64,000 bases of DNA from Adineta steineri (lineage: Eukaryota > Rotifera > Eurotatoria > Adinetida > Adinetidae): NCBI GenBank assembly GCA_905250115.1, contig CAJNOI010000120.1, positions 126,253-190,252 on the forward strand, given 5' to 3'. How positions within the stretch are numbered: position 1 is the stretch's first letter; each line of letters begins with the position of its first letter. Of the stretch, positions 24,508 through 35,730 are shown in pieces. The position numbers and the translations under genes are program-made. The notes under the pieces were generated by a model. That model saw only the letters and a program-made list of their open reading frames with translations. It searched no databases and was not told where the DNA came from.

Positions 24508-25607
24508 CGGGCTTACCAAATCCAAATTTTAGAAATCAGGGATTTTGAAGAAAAAAACAGGGATTTATCAGGAGAAATTTTCTTCTAAATCAGGATAAAA
24601 ATCAGGAGTTTTTTTCAGATATATAAAAAGCATTACATGGTTCCTACTAAATACGATTTGAACTTTGATTAATTATGCGTATGAATATGAGAACTTTTTA
24701 GTCTTTTATATCGAACTAATGATAAAAAGTTTCGTATTTTCATATATAGACTGAAAGAAAAAATAATTTCACAATGTTCATTTTATCAACAGTCATTAGA
24801 AAAAAAACATAGAAAGTCATAATTAAATCATCGATTGAAGAAATGAAATATTTTCAGGAATGGATGTGGGTATCGATCAAAAGAAGATAGGGCACACCCA
24901 CGCCCAAGGTGCTGAAGTTTCTAAATATGTGGGGTTGTAGTTCAAGTGGAGCTCTATCCATCACACTAAGGCACCATACTGAGCAATTCGGCTTTTTGGA
25001 GATATGATAGATTCGAATTAGTGATGTAATAACTGATGGTACAAGTGATTTTTTAAAAACCACCATTAGTTTTACTGTAGTTCGATGCGCCTGATCAAGC
25101 GGAATCGAATGACCATATTACATTCACGTTTTGATCTAGTTTTAAGGAGAAAATCGTCAAAAACCTTCGGGAATTGCCCTAAAAATTTGGTATTTCATAT
25201 TTCTGACTAGCAGTATTTTGAGATTTTTTCCCTGAAAACGAAAAAGATTCGAAAAAAATTTTTATCAAAGAGGTTAGAATTAAAAGCTCTACCAACCCGA
25301 CAAGTTTCGTGGAAATCTAAAACTTTTGTACACAATGGTTGAGTTCCCAAGAAAATACCCTAAAGTATTTTCTTATTCGTTAAGATGTCCATCAAATACT
25401 GATTATATTCTCTTTCTTCTTTCTTAAAGTTTCTTTTAGCTAAAGGTGTCTCTGATTGTCAACTATAGAAACTCAAAAATCAGGAGAAATTGATGAAAAT
25501 CAGAAGAAAATGGCAAAAATCAGCTCCTGAAATCAGGAGATTTTCAATCAGGGAAAATCGAAAAAACCAAGAGACTCCTGACCGAATCAGGAGGTTTGGC
25601 ATAGCTG
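24508..25607. mobile_element. Possible 1.1-kb non-autonomous DNA transposon
   Basis: The left end GGGCTTACCAAATCC and the complement of the right end CAGCTATGCCAAACCTCC are imperfect inverted repeats. Both ends are followed inward by repeated ATCAGG/CAGGAG words. The flanking 8-mers GTCTTTAT and GTATTGAT match at 6 of 8. The left end resembles that of the better-supported element at 53980 (GTTACCAAATC). It has no transposase frame and contains a TGTGGG hairpin. Confidence 0.45.
24855..24908. repeat. TGTGGG hairpin element, copy 6
   Basis: The arms are GGATGTGGGTATCG and GGGCACACCCACGCC around a loop of about 20 bases. It is nested in the putative 1.1-kb element. Confidence 0.55.
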
Positions 25608-25716
25608 GTATTGATATATGTACTTCGATGACAAATTTTGTTATAAAAAGTATTATTGACATCAATTTCTTTCAAGTTTGACGAGAGAAAAGAACAAAAA
25701 AATATATAAGAAATAA

Positions 25717-26556
25717 ATGAAGTTGATTTATTTCGGTATAAGATTGAAATTAATTTTTATTGTTTGCATTATAGGAGTATCTACTAGTGATAATAAATAC
25801 ACGTGTCCAATTCTTGCTGTGCATACATGGGATAAATCGATGCAGAATATGAGAAAGGAAATCGGTGGTATACATATAATGGGTACCGCGAACAAGAAGA
25901 GAAATGTTGCGATGCTAGGAAATGTAAATGAAAACGTTGAATTCAAAGTTGGAGTTAACCAAGATATTGAAATGCTTCCTATTGAAGATATTCTTTCGAT
26001 CAAAATATCAACTGAAGTTAACAAAGCACTCGAGCAAGAACAAAGATTAGTTACTAAACAAGCTCCGCAAGACGAACTAACATGTGGTAAAAGATTTAAA
26101 AATGCCCTATGTTGCAGAAGATCAGTAGCACAAGCACCTGAACGCCAACTTACTAAAATAGAAAAGCGAAATGCAACAAGAACCATTACTGTTACTATCG
26201 AGCGTATTCATTATAGTCTAATTGATACACCAAGTCATTTGCGTGCTGTTTCAGAAAAACGTCAGGAACAATTTTATGATGAAAATTTGCGAAAAAGAAC
26301 AATCAAGTTTCATTATCTAAAAAATGAAATATTCGATGAGAATGAATACACAACTCATTTACAAGAAAGTGAAGCTCTTGCACGTCTTGTAATGCAATTA
26401 AAAGCCATGAACAAACACTATCCTAATGAAGATCAACTTAAAAAGATTATTCAACAAAATCGTATTCATCATTTTGGTCAAATAGTGAATAGAGATATTC
26501 AAACCTTGGAAGGTACTCCTGATGTAACCGCACTTACACTATATGAAAATAATTAA
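25717..26556 (+). CDS. Unrecognised secreted or membrane-targeted protein
   Basis: One exon, 279 residues. About residues 8-24 are hydrophobic (LKLIFIVCIIGVSTSD) and look like a signal peptide after a basic start. The rest is charged, rich in Glu, Lys, Gln and Arg, with a Cys pair region near 124-134 (LTCGKRFKNALCCRR) and a C-terminal half that looks helical. I do not recognise the family. An AG after a pyrimidine-poor tract inside the signal region could be a splice acceptor, so the start is less sure than the body. AATAAA follows about 40 bases after the stop. It directly follows the putative transposon that ends at 25607. Confidence 0.6.
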   Translation: MKLIYFGIRLKLIFIVCIIGVSTSDNKYTCPILAVHTWDKSMQNMRKEIGGIHIMGTANKKRNVAMLGNVNENVEFKVGVNQDIEMLPIEDILSIKISTEVNKALEQEQRLVTKQAPQDELTCGKRFKNALCCRRSVAQAPERQLTKIEKRNATRTITVTIERIHYSLIDTPSHLRAVSEKRQEQFYDENLRKRTIKFHYLKNEIFDENEYTTHLQESEALARLVMQLKAMNKHYPNEDQLKKIIQQNRIHHFGQIVNRDIQTLEGTPDVTALTLYENN

Positions 26557-27298
26557 CTGTGAATTATCAGAATGTAATAACTAAGAACTAACAATAAAAT
26601 ATTTTTACTGTCGCTTGTTTTTTTTATTTATTCAATAAAAAATATCATAAACAAACCTTGAAAATATATCAGACTCGAAAAGAGATTTACATATAATAAA
26701 GACGGATACTAAGCAGTTCAAAATGTGATTGCTGGAACGAATATAAATGGATATTGGTATCTCAGTCAGAACAGCCTTGAAAAAAATAATGTTATTTAAA
26801 GGAAAAGCAAGTTTATAAATATTCATGTTGTGAAATTCATTTTTTTCAAAAAAAATATTCTTTTTTAACGCGTAAAAATGTGCGCTTTTTCAAAGTTCGT
26901 TTGACTACATTATAGTTATTTGATAGTCATCAAAGAAAAGAATTAAATGTTAAAGACTTTTTTTATTCCTTTCTTTTCTTTTTATTATATCTTTTTTTGC
27001 ATTAAGTATCTCACTTTTATGAGTAATTCGTGAGTGAAGTCAACACTTTTTCCGTTATTAAATTATTGATGAATTTTGTACCAGCTTATTTTTTTAATAT
27101 AAATGACAATTCAAGTTTTGTGCAATATAGAAAATAAAAGTCCGATATATTAAACGAGTATGAACTGTCTATTTTCTGTCTAATTAAATAATACCAATCA
27201 TTTATCATAAGTAAAGGTCAGTTATATACCTAAACAATTTTCATCATTAAACTTTATTATAATAATTCTTTATCTTTAATACATACGCACACTCAGTC
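26557..27298. other. Convergent intergenic stretch
   Basis: AT-rich, with a polyadenylation-like AATAAAATA near 26592. No gene was seen. Confidence 0.4.
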
Positions 27299-29125
27299 TT
27301 AGAGCCAGATTAGATCATCATCAGTTTGTACACTTGCATCATTTTGAGATATTTTAGTGGTAGATGTTGATTGATTTGTGGATGGAACTGGTGATCCAAT
27401 ATTAGCAATAAGAGTCATATTTCCGATAGTAAACAAAGGTATAGAGGCGGATGAACCATCATTGTTAGTAGTTTGCGATTGATTAGAACTTTCATCTTCA
27501 TTTGTAGAATAATCTAAATCATCATCAGCATGAACTAATGAGGCAGATGTTTCTTTTACTACTGATGATGATGATGATGATTGGTTGGCCAGGCGTCGTT
27601 TGATCCAATACAGCCAACTATATGTTAAGATGAAAAAATGCTTTCTCTGTATACAAAAAACTTTCAAATTCAACTTACATATTCGAAAGTAATGGAATTA
27701 TACAAAATCCACCCATTAAATACAATCCCATATTTCTATGACTCATCATAGTCATTGTATAAATCCATCGAAAAATTGAATTACCGAAGGATGTAATGAA
27801 TTGATTGATAATAATAATAAATATATATGCAATATTCACTTCATCAGGTCTCAAATATTTAGCTAGAATTGCTAAAGTTAATGGATTTTGATAATGAGCA
27901 AAACTATAAAATATACTATTGGCAAACACTTGCCAATAATGTTGTGCAAATATTGCCCAGATAACGGATACTATAAAGAAAACATGACTAATTGCACAAA
28001 TTAGTATATCGTTAAGTATAATTAAACGAAATAAATGATAACCAAGTAAACTGAAAATTCCAATACTAACTCGTATTACAAACAGGTAGAGATCAATCAT
28101 ATACACTGGCCAAGATATTGGATTATTAGCAAGTGCAAAGATAAATGTTGATTCTGCAGATGTAGCCAAAGCATAGAATGCATAAGCAAATAAAACTAAA
28201 AATATAGCTAGTTTTTGTTTGCGAGAACGCCGGTCTCCATAAAAAATTGTAAGTATATCAAAGGTTAAAACAACTCGTGTATGCATATTCCTATTTGTAT
28301 AGTTATACAAACTTAAATCAAAACAATAAAGTACAATACCAACAGAAATCAATAACAAGACTAAAGCTAACCAAAATAATATAAAATAACCATGATGTCG
28401 TACAAAAATAGTAATAAGAAATGTAATCAAGCCTGTTAATACACTTTTTAATGCATAAAATCGCACAAACCATAATGATCGATTACTTGGATTTGTTAAA
28501 TCAACAATAATTAAATTAATAACATAGTCTAACATAAACATGAGAAAAAAGTATTAATCTTACATCTTTTGAAAACAAATACACAAAAAGATAGCATACC
28601 TATAAGGCCGATATTCCCCAAAAAACCTAACATAAAAGCACTTAGATACCACCAATAGATATCGAGTTTCAAATAAATAATTGCTAACGCAATGATCATT
28701 TGGATTATAATACCTACCAAAGGTAAGATGAGTACGAATCGTTTTCCAAGAAATGGTATTAGTACACCCATTATCGAACTCATCACAACTGCTGGAATAC
28801 TATGAGCAATATTTCTTCGATAAACAACATCACTTTCTTCTGTTTTAGGTTTTACTTCATGTAATAAAGTTTTATTGTCTATTTGTGAACATGTTCCATT
28901 ATCACATTGAGTATTATTTCTATAAAATTGATATATCTTGTTTTCGTCATATAATTCAGTACAATTTATTTTAGATGATAATTGAGATGGATTAATATAT
29001 GTATTAATAGAATCAATGATACAATAACAAAGTGATTGTAAACACACAATACCGACGATAGTGAATAAATTCATTTTCACTCGATTTCCCGAGAGAAAAT
29101 GTATATTTTTTACCCAAGGTAACAT
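27299..29125 (-). CDS. SLC46-like MFS transporter, tandem copy A
   Basis: Three exons on the minus strand, 29125-28600, 28528-27679 and 27617-27299, join in phases 1 and 2 and give 564 residues. TM1 is followed by a long glycosylated Cys-containing loop (CTELYDENK...CDNGTC). A loop between TM2 and TM3 has the MFS signature-like FLGKRFVLILP. After TM4 (YWWYLSAFMLG) the second exon encodes the rest of the 12 segments. SLC46 proteins (folate, thymic stromal and related carriers) share this layout, including the Cys-rich first loop and the FWLAL segment. The substrate is not inferable. The cytoplasmic tail is acidic, Ser/Thr-rich and ends in SVQTDDDLIWL. The gene next door at 30029 has the same introns and very high similarity. 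Confidence 0.8.
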
Positions 29126-29260
29126 AGATGATCGATACTCAAACAGTCGTATTTCTATTATTATTAGATATGCATATATATATATAAATAGTTGAGGATA
29201 TAACTGAAGGTGCAGTCATGCACAACGCTTATTCTTCATACTACCACGTGTGTGAATATT
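29126..29260 (-). promoter_or_regulatory. Conserved upstream block of SLC46-like copy A
   Basis: This block is shared with 31809-31940. Read on the gene strand it has a TATA-rich stretch (CTATTTATATATATAT) about 40 bases before the ATG. Further upstream it has CACGTG, an E-box core, at 29245-29250, inside a conserved ACACACGTGGTAG. Conservation between the copies supports function, but recent duplication could also explain it. Confidence 0.5.
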
Positions 29261-30028
29261 TTTTCGTTCGTACAATGTCAATACATATGGATATTTAGAA
29301 TATTTCAAACGAGTACTTTGCATTAAACACACTGGATTAGAAGTAGTTTTAATACAACAAAAATATCAATCCTATAAATAGTCATATCTATATGAGTAAT
29401 TATTTTTACATGTAAGATTAATACTAATGTAGTAGATAATTCTATATCTGTTTAGCAATTTTATTTTATTACTATATAATTTAAGATATCTCAAGTTTGA
29501 ATAACTAAATAATCTATAAATATAATTAAGTATAAATAAATTAATTTTTGTTTATCATGTTTTGAAGAAAAATTAAATCAGTTCATTTAATTATTCGTAA
29601 AGTTAGTTATAAATGAAAAATTTGAATTTAAAGCCAGTTATCGGTTTAATATGAATATTATTATTATTATCTATTTACGACAAGATGTATTAAATTAAAG
29701 AAAAAATATAAACTTATATAAATAAAAACATTTTAATTGAATTGCTTTATTGGAATTCATGGAATGTTTCAGTCACATCTTCGACTCCTAATTGACGTGA
29801 TTAGTTAACACCTAACTGGTGCATATTTTTTAAATACAGTTTTCAAAAGAGACACTGATAATAATTCGTTTTATTTATTTATTAAACGAGCAAATGCGGG
29901 GGTCGGTGTCTCTTCTCTTCAACTTCACTCGTATCAACAACCACGCCCTTTTTTCATCATTAAATTTTGAGAACAATTAAAATTTATTATAACAATTCTT
30001 TATTTTGAATATCTATGTACATTTCGTT
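29126..30028. other. Promoter side of copy A and 3' side of copy B
   Basis: The first 150 bases hold the shared promoter block listed separately. The rest is AT-rich. A weak G-rich/C-rich pair lies at 29895-29950 (GGGGGTCGGTG ... CCACGCCC), too degenerate to count as a hairpin copy. Confidence 0.4.
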
Positions 30029-31808
30029 TTAGAGACAGATTAGATCATCATCAGTTTGTACACTTGCATCATTTTGAGATATTTTAGCGATAGATGTTGA
30101 TTGATTTGTAGATGAACCTCGTGATCCAATGTTAGCAATAAAAGTCATATTTCCGATACTAAAGAAAGGCACAGAAACAGATGAAACATCCTGGTCAGTA
30201 GTTTGTGATTGATCAGAATTTTGAATTTCATCTGTAGAAGAATCTAAATCATCATCAACATTAACCAATAACGCTGATCTTTCATTCACTACTGATGGTG
30301 ATGAATTTGTGGGGCGTCGTTTGATCCAATACAAGCAACTAAATGTTAAGATGAAAAGATACTTTCTCTGTATAAAAAAAAACTTACATATTCGAAAGTA
30401 ATGGAATTATACAAAATCCACCCATTAAATACAATCCCATATTTCTATGACTCATCATAGTCATTGTATAAATCCATCGAAAAAATAAATCACCAAATGA
30501 TGTAATGAATTGATTGATAATAATGATAAATATATAAGCAATATTCACTTCATCAGGTCTCAAACATTTAGCTAAAATTGCTAAAGTTAATGGATTTTGA
30601 TAATGAGCAAAACTATAAAATACACTATTAGCAAACACTTGCCAATAATGTTGTGCAAATATTGCCCAGATAACGGATACTATAAAGAAAACATGACTAA
30701 TTGCACAAATTAATGCATCATTGAATATAATCAAACGAAATAAATGATAACCAAGTATACTGAAAATTCCAATGCTAACATGTATCACAAGCAGATAGAG
30801 ATCAATCATATACACTGACCAACATATCGGATAATTAGCAAGCGCAAAGATAAATGTTGATTCTGCAGATGTAGCCAAAGCATAGAATGCATAAGCGAAT
30901 AAAACTAAAAATATAGCAAGTTTTTGTTTACGAGTACGACGTTCTCCATAAAAAATAATGAATATGTCAAAAGTGAACATAACTCGTGTATGCATATTTC
31001 TGTTTGTATAGTTATACAAACTTAAATCAAAACAATAAAGTACAATACCAACAGAAATCAATAGTAAAACTAAAGCTAACCAAAATAATACAACATAACC
31101 ATGGTGTCGTACAAAAATAGAAATAAGAAATGTAATTAAGCCTGTTAATACACTTTTTAATGCATAAAATCGCACAAACCATAATGATCGATTACTTGGA
31201 GTAGTTAAATCAACAATAATTAAATTAATAACATAGTCTAACATAAACATGAGAAAAAAGAGTATTTATCTTACATCTTTTGAAAACAAAAAGAATAACG
31301 TACCTATAAGACCAACATTTCCCAATAAGCCTAACATAAAAGCACTTAGATACCACCAATAGATATCGAGTTTCAAATAAATAATTGCTAACGCAATGAT
31401 CATTTCTATTATAAAACCTATTATAGGTAAGATAAGTATGAATTTTTTTCCAAGAAATGGTATTAGTACACCCAGCAAACAGGACATCACAATTGCTGGA
31501 ATACTATTGGCAATATTTCTTCGATAAACAACATCACTATCATCTGTTTCAGATGGCTCTTCATATAATAATGTTTTATTTTCTTGCTGTAAACATGTTT
31601 GATTATTAAACTGATACATCTTGTTTTCGTCATATAATTCACTACGATTTATTTTAGGTAATAACTGAGATGGATTAATATATATATTAATAGAATCAAT
31701 GATACAATAACAAAGTGATTGTAAACACACAATACCGACGATAGTGAATAAATTCATTTTCACTCGATTTCTCGAGAAAAAACGTGTATTTCTTATCCAA
31801 GATAACAT
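30029..31808 (-). CDS. SLC46-like MFS transporter, tandem copy B
   Basis: Three exons, 31808-31304, 31237-30388 and 30338-30029, have the same phases as copy A and give 554 residues. The middle exon is the same length (850 bases) as in copy A and differs by scattered substitutions. The first extracellular loop is shorter, with deletions and only some of the Cys residues of copy A, and the acidic tail is diverged but keeps the final SVQTDDDL. Family and topology are as for copy A. The pattern is a tandem duplication with relaxed change in the exposed loop and tail and strong constraint on the membrane core, which suggests both copies work. Confidence 0.8.
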
Positions 31809-31945
31809 AGATGATCGATACTCAAATAGTTAAATTTGTATTAATATTAGATATGAATATATATATAAATAGTTGACGCTGTAACTGAAGATGCAGTCAT
31901 GCACGACGCTCATCACTCATACTACCACGTGTGTGAATATTTCGT
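31809..31945 (-). promoter_or_regulatory. Conserved upstream block of SLC46-like copy B
   Basis: Matches the block at 29126-29260: a TATA-like stretch, a TGCAGTCATGCAC-like palindromic area, and CACGTG at 31926-31931. Confidence 0.5.
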
Positions 31946-33083
31946 TGTTCGTACAATATTAGTACATATGAATATTTTAATTATTTTAAAATAGTGCTGT
32001 GCGTGAAACAAATTCGATTAGAAATAGTTGTAATATAATTCCAAAATCTCTTTTTCATAATTTATATAAAATCAAAAAGTAATATTATTGCCAATAATAA
32101 TTTGTTTCGAAAATTATCGTACTTCTTCAATTATAAATATATATTTTTATTTTGAAGATTAAGTTAATATTAACACACTAGGTAATTCTATATATCTTTG
32201 TCAATTTTGTTTTTTTTTGATGATATTATGAAAAAATATATATTTAAAAATTGTTTGTTTAAACCAATCGAAGTCAAATAGGTACTATACCAATAAGAAC
32301 TTAATGGTAGAGTGTGCTGTATGTCGAATAAATGAGTTTATAAATAAAAATTGAAGAAAAATATAAATGTACGTGAATAAAATTCATTGAATATCATATG
32401 ATAATAATTCACTGGTCTGACATTGGAGTTTCAGATTTTGGTACGATTTCTTAAAATCTAGTGAGAAAAAGACCAACACGGTAAGCCTTATATGTATCTA
32501 TGATTCGAAATATCACTTTTGTCGTTATACTAATATTATTTGTATACAGCTTATTCAGGTAATTTTTTCCTCGAAGAATGAATGTGTAAGTAAAAAAATA
32601 TTGTTTTTTACTCTATATTAAATATATTCAAAACTGGTGAGAACTACAAAAGATATATATATATATACTGTAATTCATTCATTCTGCAATATCACTTATT
32701 ATGACAAATGGAAAATGCGAGATCAGGCATACTAGTCTTTATTTGTTATATGTTAATCGTTGTTTTGCGCATCACTCAAAATCTAGTCAACGGATTAATC
32801 TACTAGTAATCTTTATCTATATAAGATTATGACCTTTTATCGAAGTTTAATATTTTGATGCAATATGTTAAAATGTCAGATGGAGAATATGCATTCATGA
32901 CATGATGTTTTTGTAGGCGTGTCATACTCTGAGCATTTACTTATGGATTAAAATAGTCCGATATAATTAAATGAAAACTAGGATAAAGGAATAATAATTT
33001 ATCGAAAAAATAAATAGCGCTTGAGTTTTATTTTATTTTCAGAACTTATACTTCGACGTTAAATAACACACACACAAATAACG
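31946..33083. other. Intergenic AT-rich stretch
   Basis: There is a short (AT)n tract near 32656. No gene or repeat family was recognised. Confidence 0.4.
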
Positions 33084-34270
33084 ATGTTAGTTACTGTAAC
33101 TGGTGTCAGTTTTCTCTTATTGTCTTTCACATACAGTGTTGGTAAGTGAAATTTAAATAAGTATTGTCAGAAGCACAATTTTTTCTCATATTTAGCTGGT
33201 AACTGCTTGGTTGGTGGATGCGGAGCTGGTGCCTGTTGTTCGGCATTTGGCTTTTGTGGTAATACTGTTGAACACTGTCGGGGAGGAGCAGTAGCAGTAC
33301 CAGCAGCTCCAGTAGCAGCACCAGCAGGAGGAGGTTGTCGAGCCACTGGTTGTGCAGCAGGACAATGCTGTTCGCAATACGGCTAGTGCGTAAATTAAGT
33401 CTTTATCTTCTAAATTATTGCATACTTGTATTCGTTTCAGTTGTGGAACTACCGCAGAACACTGTGGTGGTGGTGGTGTTGTTGCTGCTCCTGCCGCTCC
33501 AGCTGCTCCTATTATTAATGGAGGTAGTGGCAATTGTCGTGCCACAGGTTGTCCAGCAGGATCATGTTGTTCCGCCCATGGATTGTAAGCGATCGAAATA
33601 AAGTGGATGCATACAGTATTAGTAACATTTTTTTTTCGTATCCTTTAGTTGTGGAAACAGTGCTGCTCATTGCGCAGGAGTCAGCTATGGTGGCTGTGGT
33701 GCTACTGGCTGTGGTGCTGGTATGTGTTGCTCGCAATTCGGATAGTATGTAATCATAGAAATAATAAATTCGACGAAAACTTTGTTCTTTATCTAGTTGC
33801 GGCGCATCTGCTACTCATTGCGCTGTTGCCAAGTTCTTGTCCGGAAAACAACCAGCTTCGCTCGAAGGTAAATTTCAAGGACAAGCGACATATTACAACG
33901 AAACAATGGCTAGTTCGGATTATACTACATGTGGTACAAGTCGAGCTCGTTCATTAGATGAAAATAGTGAAAAAATCTATACAGCTGCACTCAATGAAAT
34001 TCAATTTGATCCATATACTGTTAATGGTATTCCAAGTACAAATCCTGTCTGTCAAAAGAAAGCAATTGCTAAAGGTATCAATGGTGAAATAATTATACAA
34101 TTTGTTGATCGTTGTCTTAATTGTAAAGAAGGTAAATTCCATTAGCTCAATAATATCAATACATTTATTGAATTTTTTTAGGTGATATTGCTTTAACATA
34201 TGATGGTTTCATGGCTATAGCTGGTGATATTGGTAATGGTCATACTAGCATAGAATGGCGCTTCCTCTAG
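33084..34270 (+). CDS. Secreted protein: four hevein-like domains plus double-psi beta-barrel
   Basis: Six exons, 33084-33141, 33196-33385, 33441-33584, 33649-33744, 33797-34131 and 34182-34270, give 303 residues. Residues 1-20 are a signal peptide. Four chitin-binding type 1 (hevein-like) domains follow, with the pattern G-C-x-A-G-x-C-C-S-x-[FYH]-G-[FY]-C-G-x(4)-H-C, linked by Ala/Pro/Gly spacers. The C-terminal 125 residues match a barwin/RlpA/expansin-type double-psi beta-barrel: GQATYYNE near the start, CGTSRA, and a late VDRCLNCKEGDIALTYDGF. The product should bind chitin or related glycans outside the cell. The DPBB has a VDRC core but no glycosyl hydrolase domain is attached. Three introns split the codon just before Cys-Gly in domains 2-4. 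Horizontal origin is possible, but the introns show full adaptation. Confidence 0.85.
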
Positions 34271-34662
34271 AGTGTGAAGAATGCAGAAGAAAAATGTGAC
34301 TTAAAGATTTTAATTGTTCTAAATTAATTAATTCAATATCTTTTTTTGCTCTTGGTCATTAGCTTTCTGCTTATATCATTTTTATTTATTGCAAAAATAA
34401 AATTTGATACATACTACACTATATACAGAAAAGAATAAGATATGCGTTGTTTTTGTCTTTCATTCGAATCTGAAAATCGATTGATATATAGCAACTCTTG
34501 CACAATTATAGAGAAAAAAAAGCAAATCTAGAGAATAATATATTTTGTTCTTCTGATTTTATTGTATGTTTATTGATTATTAAATATGAATTTTAAAAAG
34601 ATATTTTTTCGTTTCAAGTTAATCTTATTAGAATTATTGTCTTTTTATTTATTTTGTTAATA
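34271..34662. other. Convergent 3' spacer
   Basis: AT-rich, with an AATAAAAT signal about 130 bases after the stop of the hevein/DPBB gene. No gene was seen. Confidence 0.4.
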
Positions 34663-35730
34663 TTATTCTTCTCCATCAGTTGGGCGAAGAACTTTGACTG
34701 TTGTAGCACCACCCGTTGATGTTGTTCGTCTTGGATTTTGACGTAATACCTTTGTTCGAATAAGTTGAATAAATTCTCGTCGAAATATTTCTGATGATAT
34801 AAAAAAATTCGCGAATGTTAATGAAAATCCAAAATATACGAGAACATATGTCATATTGCTGGCAAATGATTCACTTGCACGACGAAGTGGAGATAATGTA
34901 CTATTTACGATGAATGATTGATAAACAAGATAACAAGGATTTGGTATATTTAGAATAAGAAAAAGAAGTATTTGATTTGCTAACATTTTATGAAGTTGTG
35001 CATCTTTTTTTGACATTCTACCGGTTTGATTAGCTGGCGCATCATTATTTCCTGGAGCTGGAACAATTCTTTGTTTTGATTGATGAACATGCTTAACAGT
35101 GAGTAAACCGAAAATAAGCATTAATGATATGGGAAGAATACCGCTATCAATTGAAATATAAATACTAAAAAATATTCCATATGATCCTCCTCGATAAGAA
35201 CAATTGCTATTATTGATTTCATAGAAAATGAGAACTTGAATATAAATAATACACCAAAGAATACTATTGGCAATTATAACACGAAGTGCAATCTTTGGTG
35301 AACTCCATTGACGACGAAGAGCATCACGTGAACTGGTAAAGAAACGATCAACGATAGCCATAATAAGATTATAACGAGGAACTGCCACAAAAATATAGAA
35401 TAAATAAAATCGAATTTTACAATACCAAAGTTCATAATTAAGAGCTTTCATATTATACCCATAATGCAACATACGAGTAAAAAGAGCAAAATCAAAGGTA
35501 AATAATTGTGAAAAACTTGCAGCAATGAAATACATAGCACAAGGACTTTTTTGAAAAGCTGGTTGAGAAAAGACAATACAATTGAAAATCGAACCAATAT
35601 TTCCCATGATACAAATTAAACCTAAAGCAACTTGTGAAATGGTCTGATTTAGAAGATTCACGAGTGCAATCATACGAGTATCATAATCGCTCGTACTGGC
35701 AATGGTAGTATTTGTTATTGTAATATTCAT
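34663..35730 (-). CDS. Divergent class A GPCR, copy 3
   Basis: Intronless, 355 residues. The N-terminal tail carries NTT, NIT and NQT glycosylation sites. TM1 has GNIGS, the TM3 Cys lies in WYCKIR, TM3 ends in V-D-R-F (DRF for DRY), and extracellular loop 2 has SNCSYRGGSYG. The third intracellular loop is long and contains Pro/Ala/Asn-rich sequence before MSKKDAQLHKM and TM6. TM7 lacks NPxxY; helix 8 has FRREF as in copy 1. The tail is basic and Thr-rich. The ligand is unknown. Confidence 0.85.
   Translation of the reverse strand: MNITITNTTIASTSDYDTRMIALVNLLNQTISQVALGLICIMGNIGSIFNCIVFSQPAFQKSPCAMYFIAASFSQLFTFDFALFTRMLHYGYNMKALNYELWYCKIRFYLFYIFVAVPRYNLIMAIVDRFFTSSRDALRRQWSSPKIALRVIIANSILWCIIYIQVLIFYEINNSNCSYRGGSYGIFFSIYISIDSGILPISLMLIFGLLTVKHVHQSKQRIVPAPGNNDAPANQTGRMSKKDAQLHKMLANQILLFLILNIPNPCYLVYQSFIVNSTLSPLRRASESFASNMTYVLVYFGFSLTFANFFISSEIFRREFIQLIRTKVLRQNPRRTTSTGGATTVKVLRPTDGEE

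Noticed and set aside
25728..26186. Minus-strand open frame opposite the 25.7 kb gene
   Set aside because: Overlaps the more protein-like plus-strand frame and has no family features.
29895..29955. A fourteenth TGTGGG hairpin
   Set aside because: G-rich and C-rich arms are too short and mismatched, and no family edge is present.
33127..33752. Several Leu/Val or Ser/Thr-rich frames on both strands
   Set aside because: Shadows of the GC-richer hevein-like exons and their introns.
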